Assembly (NCBI RefSeq): GCF_024693525.1
Contig: NZ_JAILKR010000057.1
Location: 5,740 to 69,739, forward strand
From: Selenomonas sp.
GTDB lineage: Bacteria > Bacillota_C > Negativicutes > Selenomonadales > Selenomonadaceae
DNA length: 64,000 nucleotides
Direction of reading: 5' to 3'
In this document: piece after piece, positions 13,994 to 23,400 of the stretch
How the letters are laid out: each line of letters opens with the position of its first letter
Numbering within the stretch: the first letter of the stretch is position 1
The notes under the pieces: model-generated
What the model saw: only the letters and a program-made list of their open reading frames with translations
Told to the model about the DNA's origin: nothing
Database searches by the model: none
Program-made: the position numbers and the translations under genes

Positions 13994-16471
13994 TTGGCAA
14001 GAGAAAAGAAAGAAAAAAAACAGAAGGGTCCAAAGAGCAAAGAATTTGAAAAGCTCAAAGAAGGTCTTAAAGTTCGTTTTGTGAATACCGCTCATATCAT
14101 GTGGGGGCGTGACCTCAATGAACTGACGGAAAATGAAATCTATCAGACTGTGGCAGCAACAGCCAAGCAGTATATTTCCGATAACTGGATTAAGACGAAC
14201 CGCACCTATGGTGAGCGGGAAGAAAAGCAGGTCTATTATTTCTCCATTGAGTTTTTGATGGGACGGCTGTTAAAGGCTAACCTCATTAATCTCGGTATTG
14301 AAGAAGCGGTTCGGGAAGTCTTGGAAGGCTTTAATTTGAACCTTACAGAGGTGTTTGAAGAGGAGCCGGATGCAGGCCTTGGCAATGGTGGCTTAGGCCG
14401 TTTGGCTGCCTGCTTCATCGATTCGATGGCTGCTCATCGCCTGCCGGGCCATGGCTGCAGCATCCGCTATCAGTATGGGTTGTTTGAACAGAAAATCATC
14501 AATGGGAACCAGGTTGAGATTCCGGATAACTGGCTGAAAAATGGGTTTGCCTGGGAATACCGCAAACCAGATAAGGCCGTTGACGTCAAATTCGGTGGCA
14601 ATGCCTACATGAAGGAAATGCCGGACGGCAGTCTCAAGCTGGTGCATGAGCATGCGCGGACGGTAATGGCTGTACCCTATGATGTGCCCATTGTGGGGTA
14701 TCATAACAACACGGTCAATACGCTGCGCCTTTGGAATGCAGAGGTCAATCGGGATTTCTCGGACTATGGCATGCTGACCCAGGAACAGATGCGGCAGAAA
14801 AATGAATACCGACTGTTTGTGGAAAGCATCACCCGCTATCTTTATCCCGATGACAGCACCTATGAAGGCCGTCGTATGCGTTTGATACAGGAGTATTTCA
14901 TGACGTCGGCTGGTGTGCAGAGCATTGTCCGCCACTTCAAGAAGACGGGCATGAATCTGCATGACTTTGCCCAAAAGATTGCCATCCATATCAACGATAC
15001 CCATCCGGCAGTGGCGGTGGCTGAGCTTATGCGCATCCTGGTGGATGAGGAAGGCTTTGAATGGAATGAGGCCTGGGCTATCACCAAGAACACCATCGCT
15101 TATACCAACCATACCATTATGCCGGAGGCTTTGGAGACGTGGCCGGTGGATATGTTCAAAGAACTTCTGCCACGCATCTACATGATTATCGATGAAATCA
15201 ACCGCCGTCATCTTTTGGAAGTACGGGCTCGCTATCCGCGCAACGAAGGCAAGGTTCATGCCCTGTCCATCATTCAGGATGGCTTGGTTCATATGGCAAG
15301 ACTTTCCATTGTGGGCGGTCATAGCGTCAACGGTGTCGCTAAAATTCATTCGGATATACTGAAGGAGACGACACTGCGGGATTTCTATGAGTACAATCCG
15401 AAGATGTTCAACAATAAGACCAATGGCATCACCCACCGCCGGTGGCTCATGGGCGCTAATCCAGAGCTGGCGGACCTCATTGATGCGACCATTGGCAGCC
15501 GTCGTTGGCATCGTCATCCGGAGCAGCTGGATTTGCTCAATGACTATGTGGAAGATAAGCCCTTCCTGGCGGAACTTGGTAAAATCAAGCATCTCCGCAA
15601 GGAAGCGCTGGCGAAGTACATCAAGGAGCACAATGGCATTGAGGTCAACCCGGATTCGATTTTCGATATTCAGGTAAAACGCATCCATTCGTATAAGCGT
15701 CAGCTTATGAATATTCTGCATATCATGTATCAGTATCATAAGCTCAAGACTGATAAGAATTTTGACATGCTTCCGACTACGTATATTTTTGGCGGCAAGG
15801 CAGCACCGGGATACTACATTGCCAAAGAGACTGTTCGCTTGATTTTGGCCGTGGCGGATAAAGTAAATACCGATAAGACCATCAAGGGGAAAATCAAGAT
15901 TGTCTTCATTGAAAACTTTGGCGTATCTATTGGTGAGATTGTCTATCCGGCAGCCGATGTCAGTGAGCAGATTTCCACCGCTTCGAAGGAAGCTTCGGGT
16001 ACTGGCAATATGAAATTCATGATGAATGGTGCCATTACCTTGGGAACCTTGGATGGGGCCAATGTGGAAATCCGTGAGGCAGTAGGCGGCGATGAACACT
16101 GTGTCATCTTTGGCCTGCGGGCTGAGGAGGTATTGAATTATTACGCAACGGGAACTTATTCCGCTTGGGATGAGTACAACACCAACGAGAACGTTCGCAT
16201 CGTTGTGAATCAGCTGACGGATGGGACATATGGGGACTTCCGTTCGCTCTATGAATACCTTGTCCATGCCAATGATGAGTTCTTTATCCTGAAGGACTTC
16301 AATGCCTATGCTGCGGCTCATGTGGAAATCATGAAGCGGTATCAGGACCGGTTCCATTGGCTTAAATCATCAGCGATGAATATTGCCAATTCCGGCTGCT
16401 TCTCGTCTGACCGTACCATCGACGAGTATGCAAATGAAATCTGGCAGGTAAAACCTGTCATGATTCCGTAA
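13994..16471 (+). CDS. glgP: Glycogen phosphorylase
   Basis: The enzyme releases glucose-1-phosphate from glycogen ends. The 825-residue length fits GT35 phosphorylases. Visible signatures are YYFSIEFLMGRLL, DAGLGNGGLGRLAACF, AIHINDTHPAVAVAELMR, the VKRIHSYKRQLMN stretch and the pyridoxal-phosphate site EASGTGNMKFMMNGAITLG. I set the start at TTG 13994, since AAAGGGGAGTG lies upstream and the product then begins with a lysine-rich head (AREKKEKKQKG). An in-frame start at 13919 would put 25 residues across the intergenic stem-loop. It is the third gene of the operon. Confidence 0.95.
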   Translation: MAREKKEKKQKGPKSKEFEKLKEGLKVRFVNTAHIMWGRDLNELTENEIYQTVAATAKQYISDNWIKTNRTYGEREEKQVYYFSIEFLMGRLLKANLINLGIEEAVREVLEGFNLNLTEVFEEEPDAGLGNGGLGRLAACFIDSMAAHRLPGHGCSIRYQYGLFEQKIINGNQVEIPDNWLKNGFAWEYRKPDKAVDVKFGGNAYMKEMPDGSLKLVHEHARTVMAVPYDVPIVGYHNNTVNTLRLWNAEVNRDFSDYGMLTQEQMRQKNEYRLFVESITRYLYPDDSTYEGRRMRLIQEYFMTSAGVQSIVRHFKKTGMNLHDFAQKIAIHINDTHPAVAVAELMRILVDEEGFEWNEAWAITKNTIAYTNHTIMPEALETWPVDMFKELLPRIYMIIDEINRRHLLEVRARYPRNEGKVHALSIIQDGLVHMARLSIVGGHSVNGVAKIHSDILKETTLRDFYEYNPKMFNNKTNGITHRRWLMGANPELADLIDATIGSRRWHRHPEQLDLLNDYVEDKPFLAELGKIKHLRKEALAKYIKEHNGIEVNPDSIFDIQVKRIHSYKRQLMNILHIMYQYHKLKTDKNFDMLPTTYIFGGKAAPGYYIAKETVRLILAVADKVNTDKTIKGKIKIVFIENFGVSIGEIVYPAADVSEQISTASKEASGTGNMKFMMNGAITLGTLDGANVEIREAVGGDEHCVIFGLRAEEVLNYYATGTYSAWDEYNTNENVRIVVNQLTDGTYGDFRSLYEYLVHANDEFFILKDFNAYAAAHVEIMKRYQDRFHWLKSSAMNIANSGCFSSDRTIDEYANEIWQVKPVMIP

Positions 16472-16483
16472 CAAGCCGGATTA

Positions 16484-16520
16484 TTGATGGCAGGCGAGTG
16501 GGGATTCGCCTGCCTATCAA
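16484..16520 (+). other. Intercistronic hairpin between glgP and glgB
   Basis: TTGAT plus GGCAGGCGA (16484-16497) pairs with TCGCCTGCC and ATCAA (16506-16520, one bulged T) around an eight-base loop. There is no T-tract. It lies 25 bases before the glgB start. Confidence 0.65.
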
Positions 16521-16544
16521 TGGATATAACAGAGGGGGATTAAT

Positions 16545-18938
16545 TTGAAAACATCAGATCTTAGTGAATTTGACCGATATTTATTCCATCAGGGAACAAA
16601 CTATCATGCCTATGAGATGCTCGGTGCTCATTTCGTGGAGGAAAATGGCAAAAAGGGCGTACGGTTTGCGGTTTGGGCACCCCATGCGAAATCCATCACG
16701 GTGGTTGGTGATTTCAACAATTGGGATGACCGGGTAAATCCGATGACCCGTTTGGATGATGGGGAGATTTGGTCGGTATTTTTGGAAAACATTCCTGAAG
16801 GGGCACTTTACAAATATGCGATTGAACCTCAGTGGGGCGGACCTCGCATCTTGAAGGCTGATCCCTATGGATTCTACGCGGAAAAGAAACCGAATACGGC
16901 TTCCCGGGTCTATGATATGAGTCGCTATGAATGGAAGGATAATGCCTGGGCGGAGCAGAAACGCCGGGAATCCTCCTATGAGCGGCCGATGCTTACCTAT
17001 GAGGTTCATGCTGGTTCTTGGCGGCGCAATGCCGATGGGGAGTATCTGTCGTATCGCGAGCTGGCCGACCAGCTCGTTGACTACGTTCGGGACATGAACT
17101 ATACTCATATTGAGTTTATGCCGCTTTGCGAACATCCTTTTGACGGTTCCTGGGGGTATCAAGCAACGGGCTATTATGCAGTGACCAGCCGCTATGGCAC
17201 GCCGGATGATTTCCGCTATCTGGTTGACCGGGCGCATGCCAATGGCATTGGTGTCATCATGGACTGGGTACCGGGACATTTCTGCAAGGATGAACAGGGC
17301 CTGCGTCATTTTGATGGCCAGACGCTCTACGAATCGGATAACGAGACTCGTGCCGAGAACTGGGAGTGGGGAACCACGAACTTCGATTACGGCCGTACGG
17401 AGGTCCAAAGTTTCTTGATTTCCAATGCCATGTTCTGGTTTGAGGAATTCCATATTGATGGGTTGCGCATTGATGCGGTAGCGAATATGCTCTACCTTAA
17501 TTATGGACGCAAAGACGGTGAGTGGCAGCCCAACAAGTATGGGGATACGGGCAATCTGGAGGCTATGGATTTTTTGAAGAAGCTCAATGAGGCTATCTTC
17601 CAGTACCATCCACAGGCGTTGATGATTGCTGAGGAGTCAACGGCCTGGCCGTTGATTTCCAAGCCAGTCTATATGGGTGGCATGGGCTTTAATTACAAGT
17701 GGAATATGGGCTGGATGAACGATATGCTCAAATATATGAGCCTGGATCCAATCTATCGTAAGTGGAATCACGATAAGGTTACGTTCTCGTTCATGTATGC
17801 CTTTTCGGAAAACTTTGTACTGCCATTGTCCCATGATGAGGTCGTTCATGGCAAGTGTTCGCTTATCAGCAAGATGCCTGGCGATTATTGGCAAAAGTTT
17901 GCTGGCTTGCGTTCCTTCTTTGGCTATTGGATGGCTCATCCTGGTAAGAAGTTGCTGTTCATGGGAGGCGAGTTCGGTCAGTTCATCGAGTGGAATTACG
18001 ATGATAGTCTGGATTGGCATCTGGTGGAACAGTATGAGATGCATACAAAGATGAAGGAATATTCCAAGGCGCTCAATAAATTCTATTGTGACCATAAGGC
18101 CTTTTGGCAGGTGGATTTCGATTGGAATGGTTTCCAATGGATTGACTGCAACGATAATGAGAACAGCATTGTATCCTTTATCCGCAAGGCTGATGACAGC
18201 AATGACTTCATCATTGCCATCTGCAACTTCACGCCAGAGGTTCGTCACAATTACCGGATTGGTGTTCCTTCCAAGGGAAATTATGTGGAAGTCTTCAATT
18301 CGGATGATGAGGCCTTTGGCGGCAGCGGTGTCAAGAATGCCAATGAAATTGCTTCGGTGGATATTCCCTGGCATAACCGGGAACAGTCCATTACGCTTAC
18401 CATTCCGCCGCTGGCAACTATTTATCTGCGTTTAAACGGTCAGACTGGTGCAGGAACGTCTTTTTCTGAGGCTTCGGCGGAAGTAGATGCCAGAGGCCAT
18501 GAGGAAAAAGAATCTGCCGATAAGGCAGAAGCCGCTGAAGTAAAGGCTCCGGCTAAGCGCCGCGGCCGTCCGAAAAAGACGGAAGCCGAAAAGAAGGAAG
18601 AAAAGCCCAAGAAAACGACGGTTAAGAAAACAACCCGTAAGACTACTGCCAAAGTGACAGCGGCAAAAGTAGAGGAGCCGAAGGCAGAAACGAAGAAGGA
18701 AGAAAAGCCCAAGAAGACTGCGGCTAAGAAAGTTTCTACGGCTAAAATTGCTACCGCCAAGACTGCCACGAAAAAAACGGCCACGAAAAAAACGACAGCA
18801 GCGAAAAAAGATTCTGAAGCTGTTGCCGCTAAGAAAACAACTACCCCTAAGAAGGCAACCAAAAAATCAACTGCTGTTACCACAGCAGCCCGTAAGAAAA
18901 CGGTGAAGAAAAAAGCTGTTGCCGCCGGCGATGAATAA
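16545..18938 (+). CDS. glgB: 1,4-alpha-glucan branching enzyme with histone H1-like lysine-rich C-terminal tail
   Basis: Residues 1-630 are a normal GH13 branching enzyme: a CBM48 domain (FAVWAPHAKSITVVGDFNNW), then the barrel with catalytic motifs GLRIDAVANMLYL (nucleophile Asp), MIAEEST (Glu) and LPLSHDEVVHGK (Asp). Residues 631-797 are an extra tail made almost only of Lys, Ala, Thr, Glu and Pro in repeats such as KKTTAAKK and EEKPKKT, with an AT-hook-like core KRRGRPKK at about 671-678. This resembles histone H1-type bacterial tails and is not usual for GlgB. The frame runs intact to the stop 13 bases before glgA. The start is TTG with GAGGGGGA. The enzyme adds alpha-1,6 branches to glycogen. 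Confidence 0.95.
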   Translation: MKTSDLSEFDRYLFHQGTNYHAYEMLGAHFVEENGKKGVRFAVWAPHAKSITVVGDFNNWDDRVNPMTRLDDGEIWSVFLENIPEGALYKYAIEPQWGGPRILKADPYGFYAEKKPNTASRVYDMSRYEWKDNAWAEQKRRESSYERPMLTYEVHAGSWRRNADGEYLSYRELADQLVDYVRDMNYTHIEFMPLCEHPFDGSWGYQATGYYAVTSRYGTPDDFRYLVDRAHANGIGVIMDWVPGHFCKDEQGLRHFDGQTLYESDNETRAENWEWGTTNFDYGRTEVQSFLISNAMFWFEEFHIDGLRIDAVANMLYLNYGRKDGEWQPNKYGDTGNLEAMDFLKKLNEAIFQYHPQALMIAEESTAWPLISKPVYMGGMGFNYKWNMGWMNDMLKYMSLDPIYRKWNHDKVTFSFMYAFSENFVLPLSHDEVVHGKCSLISKMPGDYWQKFAGLRSFFGYWMAHPGKKLLFMGGEFGQFIEWNYDDSLDWHLVEQYEMHTKMKEYSKALNKFYCDHKAFWQVDFDWNGFQWIDCNDNENSIVSFIRKADDSNDFIIAICNFTPEVRHNYRIGVPSKGNYVEVFNSDDEAFGGSGVKNANEIASVDIPWHNREQSITLTIPPLATIYLRLNGQTGAGTSFSEASAEVDARGHEEKESADKAEAAEVKAPAKRRGRPKKTEAEKKEEKPKKTTVKKTTRKTTAKVTAAKVEEPKAETKKEEKPKKTAAKKVSTAKIATAKTATKKTATKKTTAAKKDSEAVAAKKTTTPKKATKKSTAVTTAARKKTVKKKAVAAGDE

Positions 18939-18951
18939 GGAGGATATGGGT

Positions 18952-20388
18952 ATGAAAGTTCTTTATGTAGCATCGGAAGTAGTGCCTTTTGCCAAAACGG
19001 GAGGCTTGGCTGATGTAGCAGGTTCTCTTCCTCAGGCATTGAAAGAGGAGAATGTAGATATCCGTGTCATCATGCCGAAATTTGGCAAGATTGACCCGAA
19101 ATACACCAATGCTATGGAGCATGTTTATGATGGCGAATTGGATGTAGCTTGGCGCAAAAAATATGTGGGTCTGGATAAATACGAAAAGGACGGGATTACT
19201 TATTACTTCGTCGATAACCAGGAATACTTTGGCCGTGAAGGCTTCTATGGCTATGATGACGATGCAGAGCGCTTTTCCTTCTTCTGCCGGGCAGTTTTAA
19301 ATCTGCTGCCGGTTATGGATTTCTGGCCGGATGTCATTCACACCAACGATTGGCATGCCGGGCTGGTCAATGTGCTGTTGAAACTCGAGCATATGGACGA
19401 TGAACGCTATCGCGATATCCGCACGCTTTATACGATTCACAATCTCAAGTATCAGGGCGTGTTCCCAAAAGAGGTTATGAGCGATGTCTTAGGGCTTGAC
19501 TGGAAGTATTTCAACAACGGGGATTTGGAATTTTATGATGCCGTCAATTTCATGAAGGGTGGTATCATTTATGCCGATTATATCTCCACGGTCAGCAAGA
19601 CTTATGCCCAGGAGATTCAGTATGAATATTTTGGTGAGCATTTAGATGGCCTGCTCCGCAGCCGTCAGGATACGCTGTTTGGCATTGTCAATGGTTTGGA
19701 TTACAATGTCTACAATCCGGCTACGGATACGAACTTGTTTGAGACCTATGATATCGACAGCCGTGACCGCAAGGCCGACAATAAGACGGAATTGCAGAAC
19801 CTCTTGGGATTGCCGAACAATCGCCGCACGCCGATGGTGGCTTTGGTTTCCCGTCTCGTTGCCGCCAAAGGACTGGACCTCATCGTCCGCATGATGGATG
19901 AAATCCTGCAGCATGAGGACATTCAGTTCGTCATGCTGGGAACTGGCGACCGGGAATATGAAGAGTGGTTCAAAGGGCTGGAGTGGCGTTTCCCCAATAA
20001 GGTTTCGGCCAACATCAAGTTCTCCAACGAATTGGCGCAGCGCATGTATGCAGCCGCCGACATCTTCCTGATGCCGTCGGATTATGAGCCTTGTGGTATC
20101 GGGCAGTTGATTGCCTTGCGCTATGGTGCTGTCCCCGTGGTTCGCGAGACTGGCGGTCTCAAGGATACGGTTCAGCAGTATGATAAATACACCAATGAAG
20201 GCAATGGCTTTGTCTTCGGAGATTACAATGCCCATGAAATGATGTATGCGTTGAAGCGTGCGCTTAGCGCCTACGAGAATTTCGAAGAGTGGCAGCATAT
20301 TGTGGCAAATGCGATGAATACGGATTACAGCTGGACAAATTCTGCTAGGGAATACAAGGAGCTGTACCATAAACTGTTAGAGGAATAA
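18952..20388 (+). CDS. glgA: Glycogen synthase (ADP-glucose dependent)
   Basis: This GT5 enzyme extends alpha-1,4-glucan from ADP-glucose. The 478-residue protein begins MKVLYVASEVVPFAKTGGLA with the KTGGL sugar-nucleotide motif. It has VIHTNDWHAGLVNVLL mid-N-terminal domain, and in the C-terminal Rossmann domain VSRLVAAKGLDLIV and MPSDYEPCGIGQLIALRYG with the catalytic Glu. I choose ATG 18952 over the in-frame ATG 18946 because AAGGAGG (18937-18943) is then eight bases away. It follows glgB by 13 bases and ends before an attenuator-like hairpin. Confidence 0.97.
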   Translation: MKVLYVASEVVPFAKTGGLADVAGSLPQALKEENVDIRVIMPKFGKIDPKYTNAMEHVYDGELDVAWRKKYVGLDKYEKDGITYYFVDNQEYFGREGFYGYDDDAERFSFFCRAVLNLLPVMDFWPDVIHTNDWHAGLVNVLLKLEHMDDERYRDIRTLYTIHNLKYQGVFPKEVMSDVLGLDWKYFNNGDLEFYDAVNFMKGGIIYADYISTVSKTYAQEIQYEYFGEHLDGLLRSRQDTLFGIVNGLDYNVYNPATDTNLFETYDIDSRDRKADNKTELQNLLGLPNNRRTPMVALVSRLVAAKGLDLIVRMMDEILQHEDIQFVMLGTGDREYEEWFKGLEWRFPNKVSANIKFSNELAQRMYAAADIFLMPSDYEPCGIGQLIALRYGAVPVVRETGGLKDTVQQYDKYTNEGNGFVFGDYNAHEMMYALKRALSAYENFEEWQHIVANAMNTDYSWTNSAREYKELYHKLLEE

Positions 20389-20400
20389 AAAGCAGGATAG

Positions 20401-20425
20401 GGCGGCAATGAAATTGCCGCCTTTT
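20401..20425 (+). terminator. Terminator or attenuator after glgA
   Basis: GGCGGCAAT, loop GAA, ATTGCCGCC, then TTTT. It separates the synthesis genes from the downstream fusion gene, 33 bases before that gene's start, and probably reduces its expression rather than ending the operon completely. Confidence 0.7.
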
Positions 20426-20457
20426 ATGCAAGAAAAACGAGAAAAGGAGGGGATGTT

Positions 20458-23400
20458 ATGCTGGGAAGAAATGAGGTTGAGCATAATTCCCGAAATGTCT
20501 ATTTTCGTTCCCAGATTGGAGCAGCGGAGGCTGGTTCTAAAATAAAACTCGGTATTCGTTTGCGGACGTGCCAGTCTATCCAGAGTGTGCTCATGCGGGG
20601 TTGGCATGACCGGTTTGGTGAGAAACTCTTTACGCTTACCACCAAGGATGACTTTTCCAGTGAGGAGAAGTTCTACTCGATTACCTTGGATTTGCCGGAA
20701 AAAGGCTGTTTGCTTTGGTATTATTTCATCATCACGACTGCGGACGGCACTTGCTATTATGGAAACAATCCGGAACAGCTCGGCGGCTTGGGGGAAGTAT
20801 ATGATCATGTACCGCCCTCCTTCCAGATTACGGTATACAATAAGGGGGCCAAAACCCCGGACTGGTTCAAGCACAGCGTGATGTATCAAATCTTCCCAGA
20901 CCGCTTCTATCGGAAAGGGGAGCAGATTATCCCCAAAAAAGGAGCCGTATATCATGCCGATTGGTCTGATGATCCTTGTTACTACAAAGACCCGGATACG
21001 AAAGAGATTGTTGCCTATGATTTTTTTGGCGGCAATCTGCAGGGAATTAAGGAAAAACTCGGTTACTTGAAGAAACTGGGAATTTCGGTCCTCTATCTCA
21101 ATCCGGTATTTGAATCGGAAAGCAATCATCATTACGATACGGGGGATTACCATAAAATCGACCCGATCCTCGGAACAAAAGAGGACTTTCGTGAACTGGT
21201 CCAGGCGGCCAAGGAGCAGGGGATACGCATAATCCTTGACGGTGTGTTCAGCCATACGGGCAGCAACAGTCGCTATTTTAACCGGGCTGGCGCCTATGAT
21301 ACGGTAGGGGCCTTCCAGTCCAAGGAGTCTCCCTATTATGAATGGTACAGCTTCCGCAATTTCCCCTATGAGTATGACAGTTGGTGGAATTTCAATACCC
21401 TGCCCAATGTCAATGAAACTACCCCGTCTTATATGGATTTTATCATCTACGATGCGGACAGCGTGCTGCACCATTGGATGAAGGAGGGGATTGCCGGCTG
21501 GCGCCTCGATGTCATCGATGAACTGCCAGAGCCCTTTTCTCAGGCTTTTTTTGCTGAGTTGAAAAAGACCAATCCCGAAGCCGTTATGATTGGTGAGGTA
21601 TGGGAGGATGCCTCTCATAAGATTGCTTATGGAACGCCGAGGGAATACCTTTGCGGTCAGGAAATGGATTCGGCCATGAACTATCCCTTCCGGGATATCC
21701 TGTTTGATTTCCTGTTGTATCGAAACGACGGGCGGCAGGCGATGCGGCGTTTTGAAAGCCTGCGGGAGAATTATCCCAAGGAAAATTTCTATGCCATGAT
21801 GAATCTCATCGGCAGCCATGATGTTCAGCGTGCCATAACCATTCTGGGAGAGGCTGCTTACTATGATGGTATGCCTGCAGTGGAGCAGTCGCGTTCTAAG
21901 CTGGATAAGGACCAGTATAATCTTGGTGTAGAGCGGTTGATGATGGCATCCCTGTGGCAGATGACTTATCCAGGAGTTCCCTGTATTTATTACGGGGATG
22001 AAGTCGGTATGCAGGGATTCAAAGACCCATACAATCGCCGTCCCTATCCTTGGGGGAAGGGCGACCCGTATTTGAAACGGTGGTATGAGAAAATCATTGG
22101 CCTGCGTAAGGAGCATCCAGCGTTGCAGACTGGTGTCCTGCTGCCAATTTTAGCAGAAGGGGATTGTATTGCCTATGCCCGGGTAATTCGCGGTGGTAGG
22201 GATGTGTTCGGCAAGGAAGAAAAAGACGAATCCTTCCTGGCGGCCTTTAATCGGAGCCGTACCGAAACCCATATTTTGAAGATGGATGTCAGCGATTTTG
22301 CCGAAGGCCATTTTGTCGATGTAACGGGCAGTGGCAATGTGTATGAAGTTACCCGGGGAAGAGTGGAACTACGGCTTGAACCGCTGACCGGTGTGCTGCT
22401 TCAGCACAAACGGGCACCGCGGGAGTATGAGCGGCAGGCGGGTATTTTGCTTCATCCCACCTCGCTGCCGTCGAAATACGGTATTGGCGATTTGGGTAAA
22501 GAAGCCTACAAATTCGTGGATTTCCTCAAGGCAGCCGGGCAAAAGGTCTGGCAAATTCTTCCCCTGGGGCCAGTGGATAACGTGGGTTACTCCCCCTATC
22601 AGTCGAGTTCGGCCTTTGCTGGGAATCCTTTGTTGATTGATTTGAATGAATTGATTGAGAAGAATTGGCTGACGGCAGCCGAGGCTAGAGTCCCCTACGT
22701 TAGCAATTCCTCCTTTATCGATTTTGAATGGGTTCAGCACTTCAAGCGGAAATGCTTCAAAAAGGCCTGGACGAAATTCCAGCATACGATGGACAAAAAT
22801 CAGGAGTATCAGGAATTTTGTCGGCAGGAAGCCGATTGGCTGGAGGATTTTTCCTTGTTCCAGGCTGCTAAGCGGGAATTTAAGGGCAAGGAGTGGAGCA
22901 AGTGGCCGGAACCAATCCGGAGTCGTGACCCCAAAGCGCTGGCAGATCTGCGAAAACGTTTGGCCGATTCCATTGGCATGGTGAAGTTCGAGCAATATTT
23001 ATTCGCCATGCAGTGGCGGCGGCTTCATGACTATGCGAAATCCCAGGGCATTCAGATTATGGGGGATATGCCGATATTCCTGGCTGGTGACAGCGCCGAT
23101 GTCTGGGCGAATCAGAAGCTTTTCGACCTTCAGGAAGATGGCACGGCCAATACAGTGGCTGGTGTTCCGCCAGATTACTTCAGTGCAACGGGGCAGCTTT
23201 GGGGTAATCCCCAGTACGATTGGCAGGCGATGAAAGGGGAGAATTATAGCTGGTGGAAGAAGCGCTTCCATAAGTTGTTCGAACTGGTGGACATCGTTCG
23301 CATCGATCACTTCCGCGGCTTTGAGTCCTTCTGGGAAGTGGATGGCAAAGCTGCCACCGCCATCAATGGCCGTTGGGTCAAGGGGCCGGGTAAGCCATTT

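Noticed and set aside
14393..16357. A 654-codon open frame on the minus strand opposite glgP
   Set aside because: It mirrors the codon structure of a certain glycogen phosphorylase gene, has no ribosome site and its product has no recognisable domain.
20377..22116. A 579-codon minus-strand frame opposite the GH13 half of the fusion
   Set aside because: Same reasoning; the plus-strand catalytic motifs are complete and the reverse product looks random.
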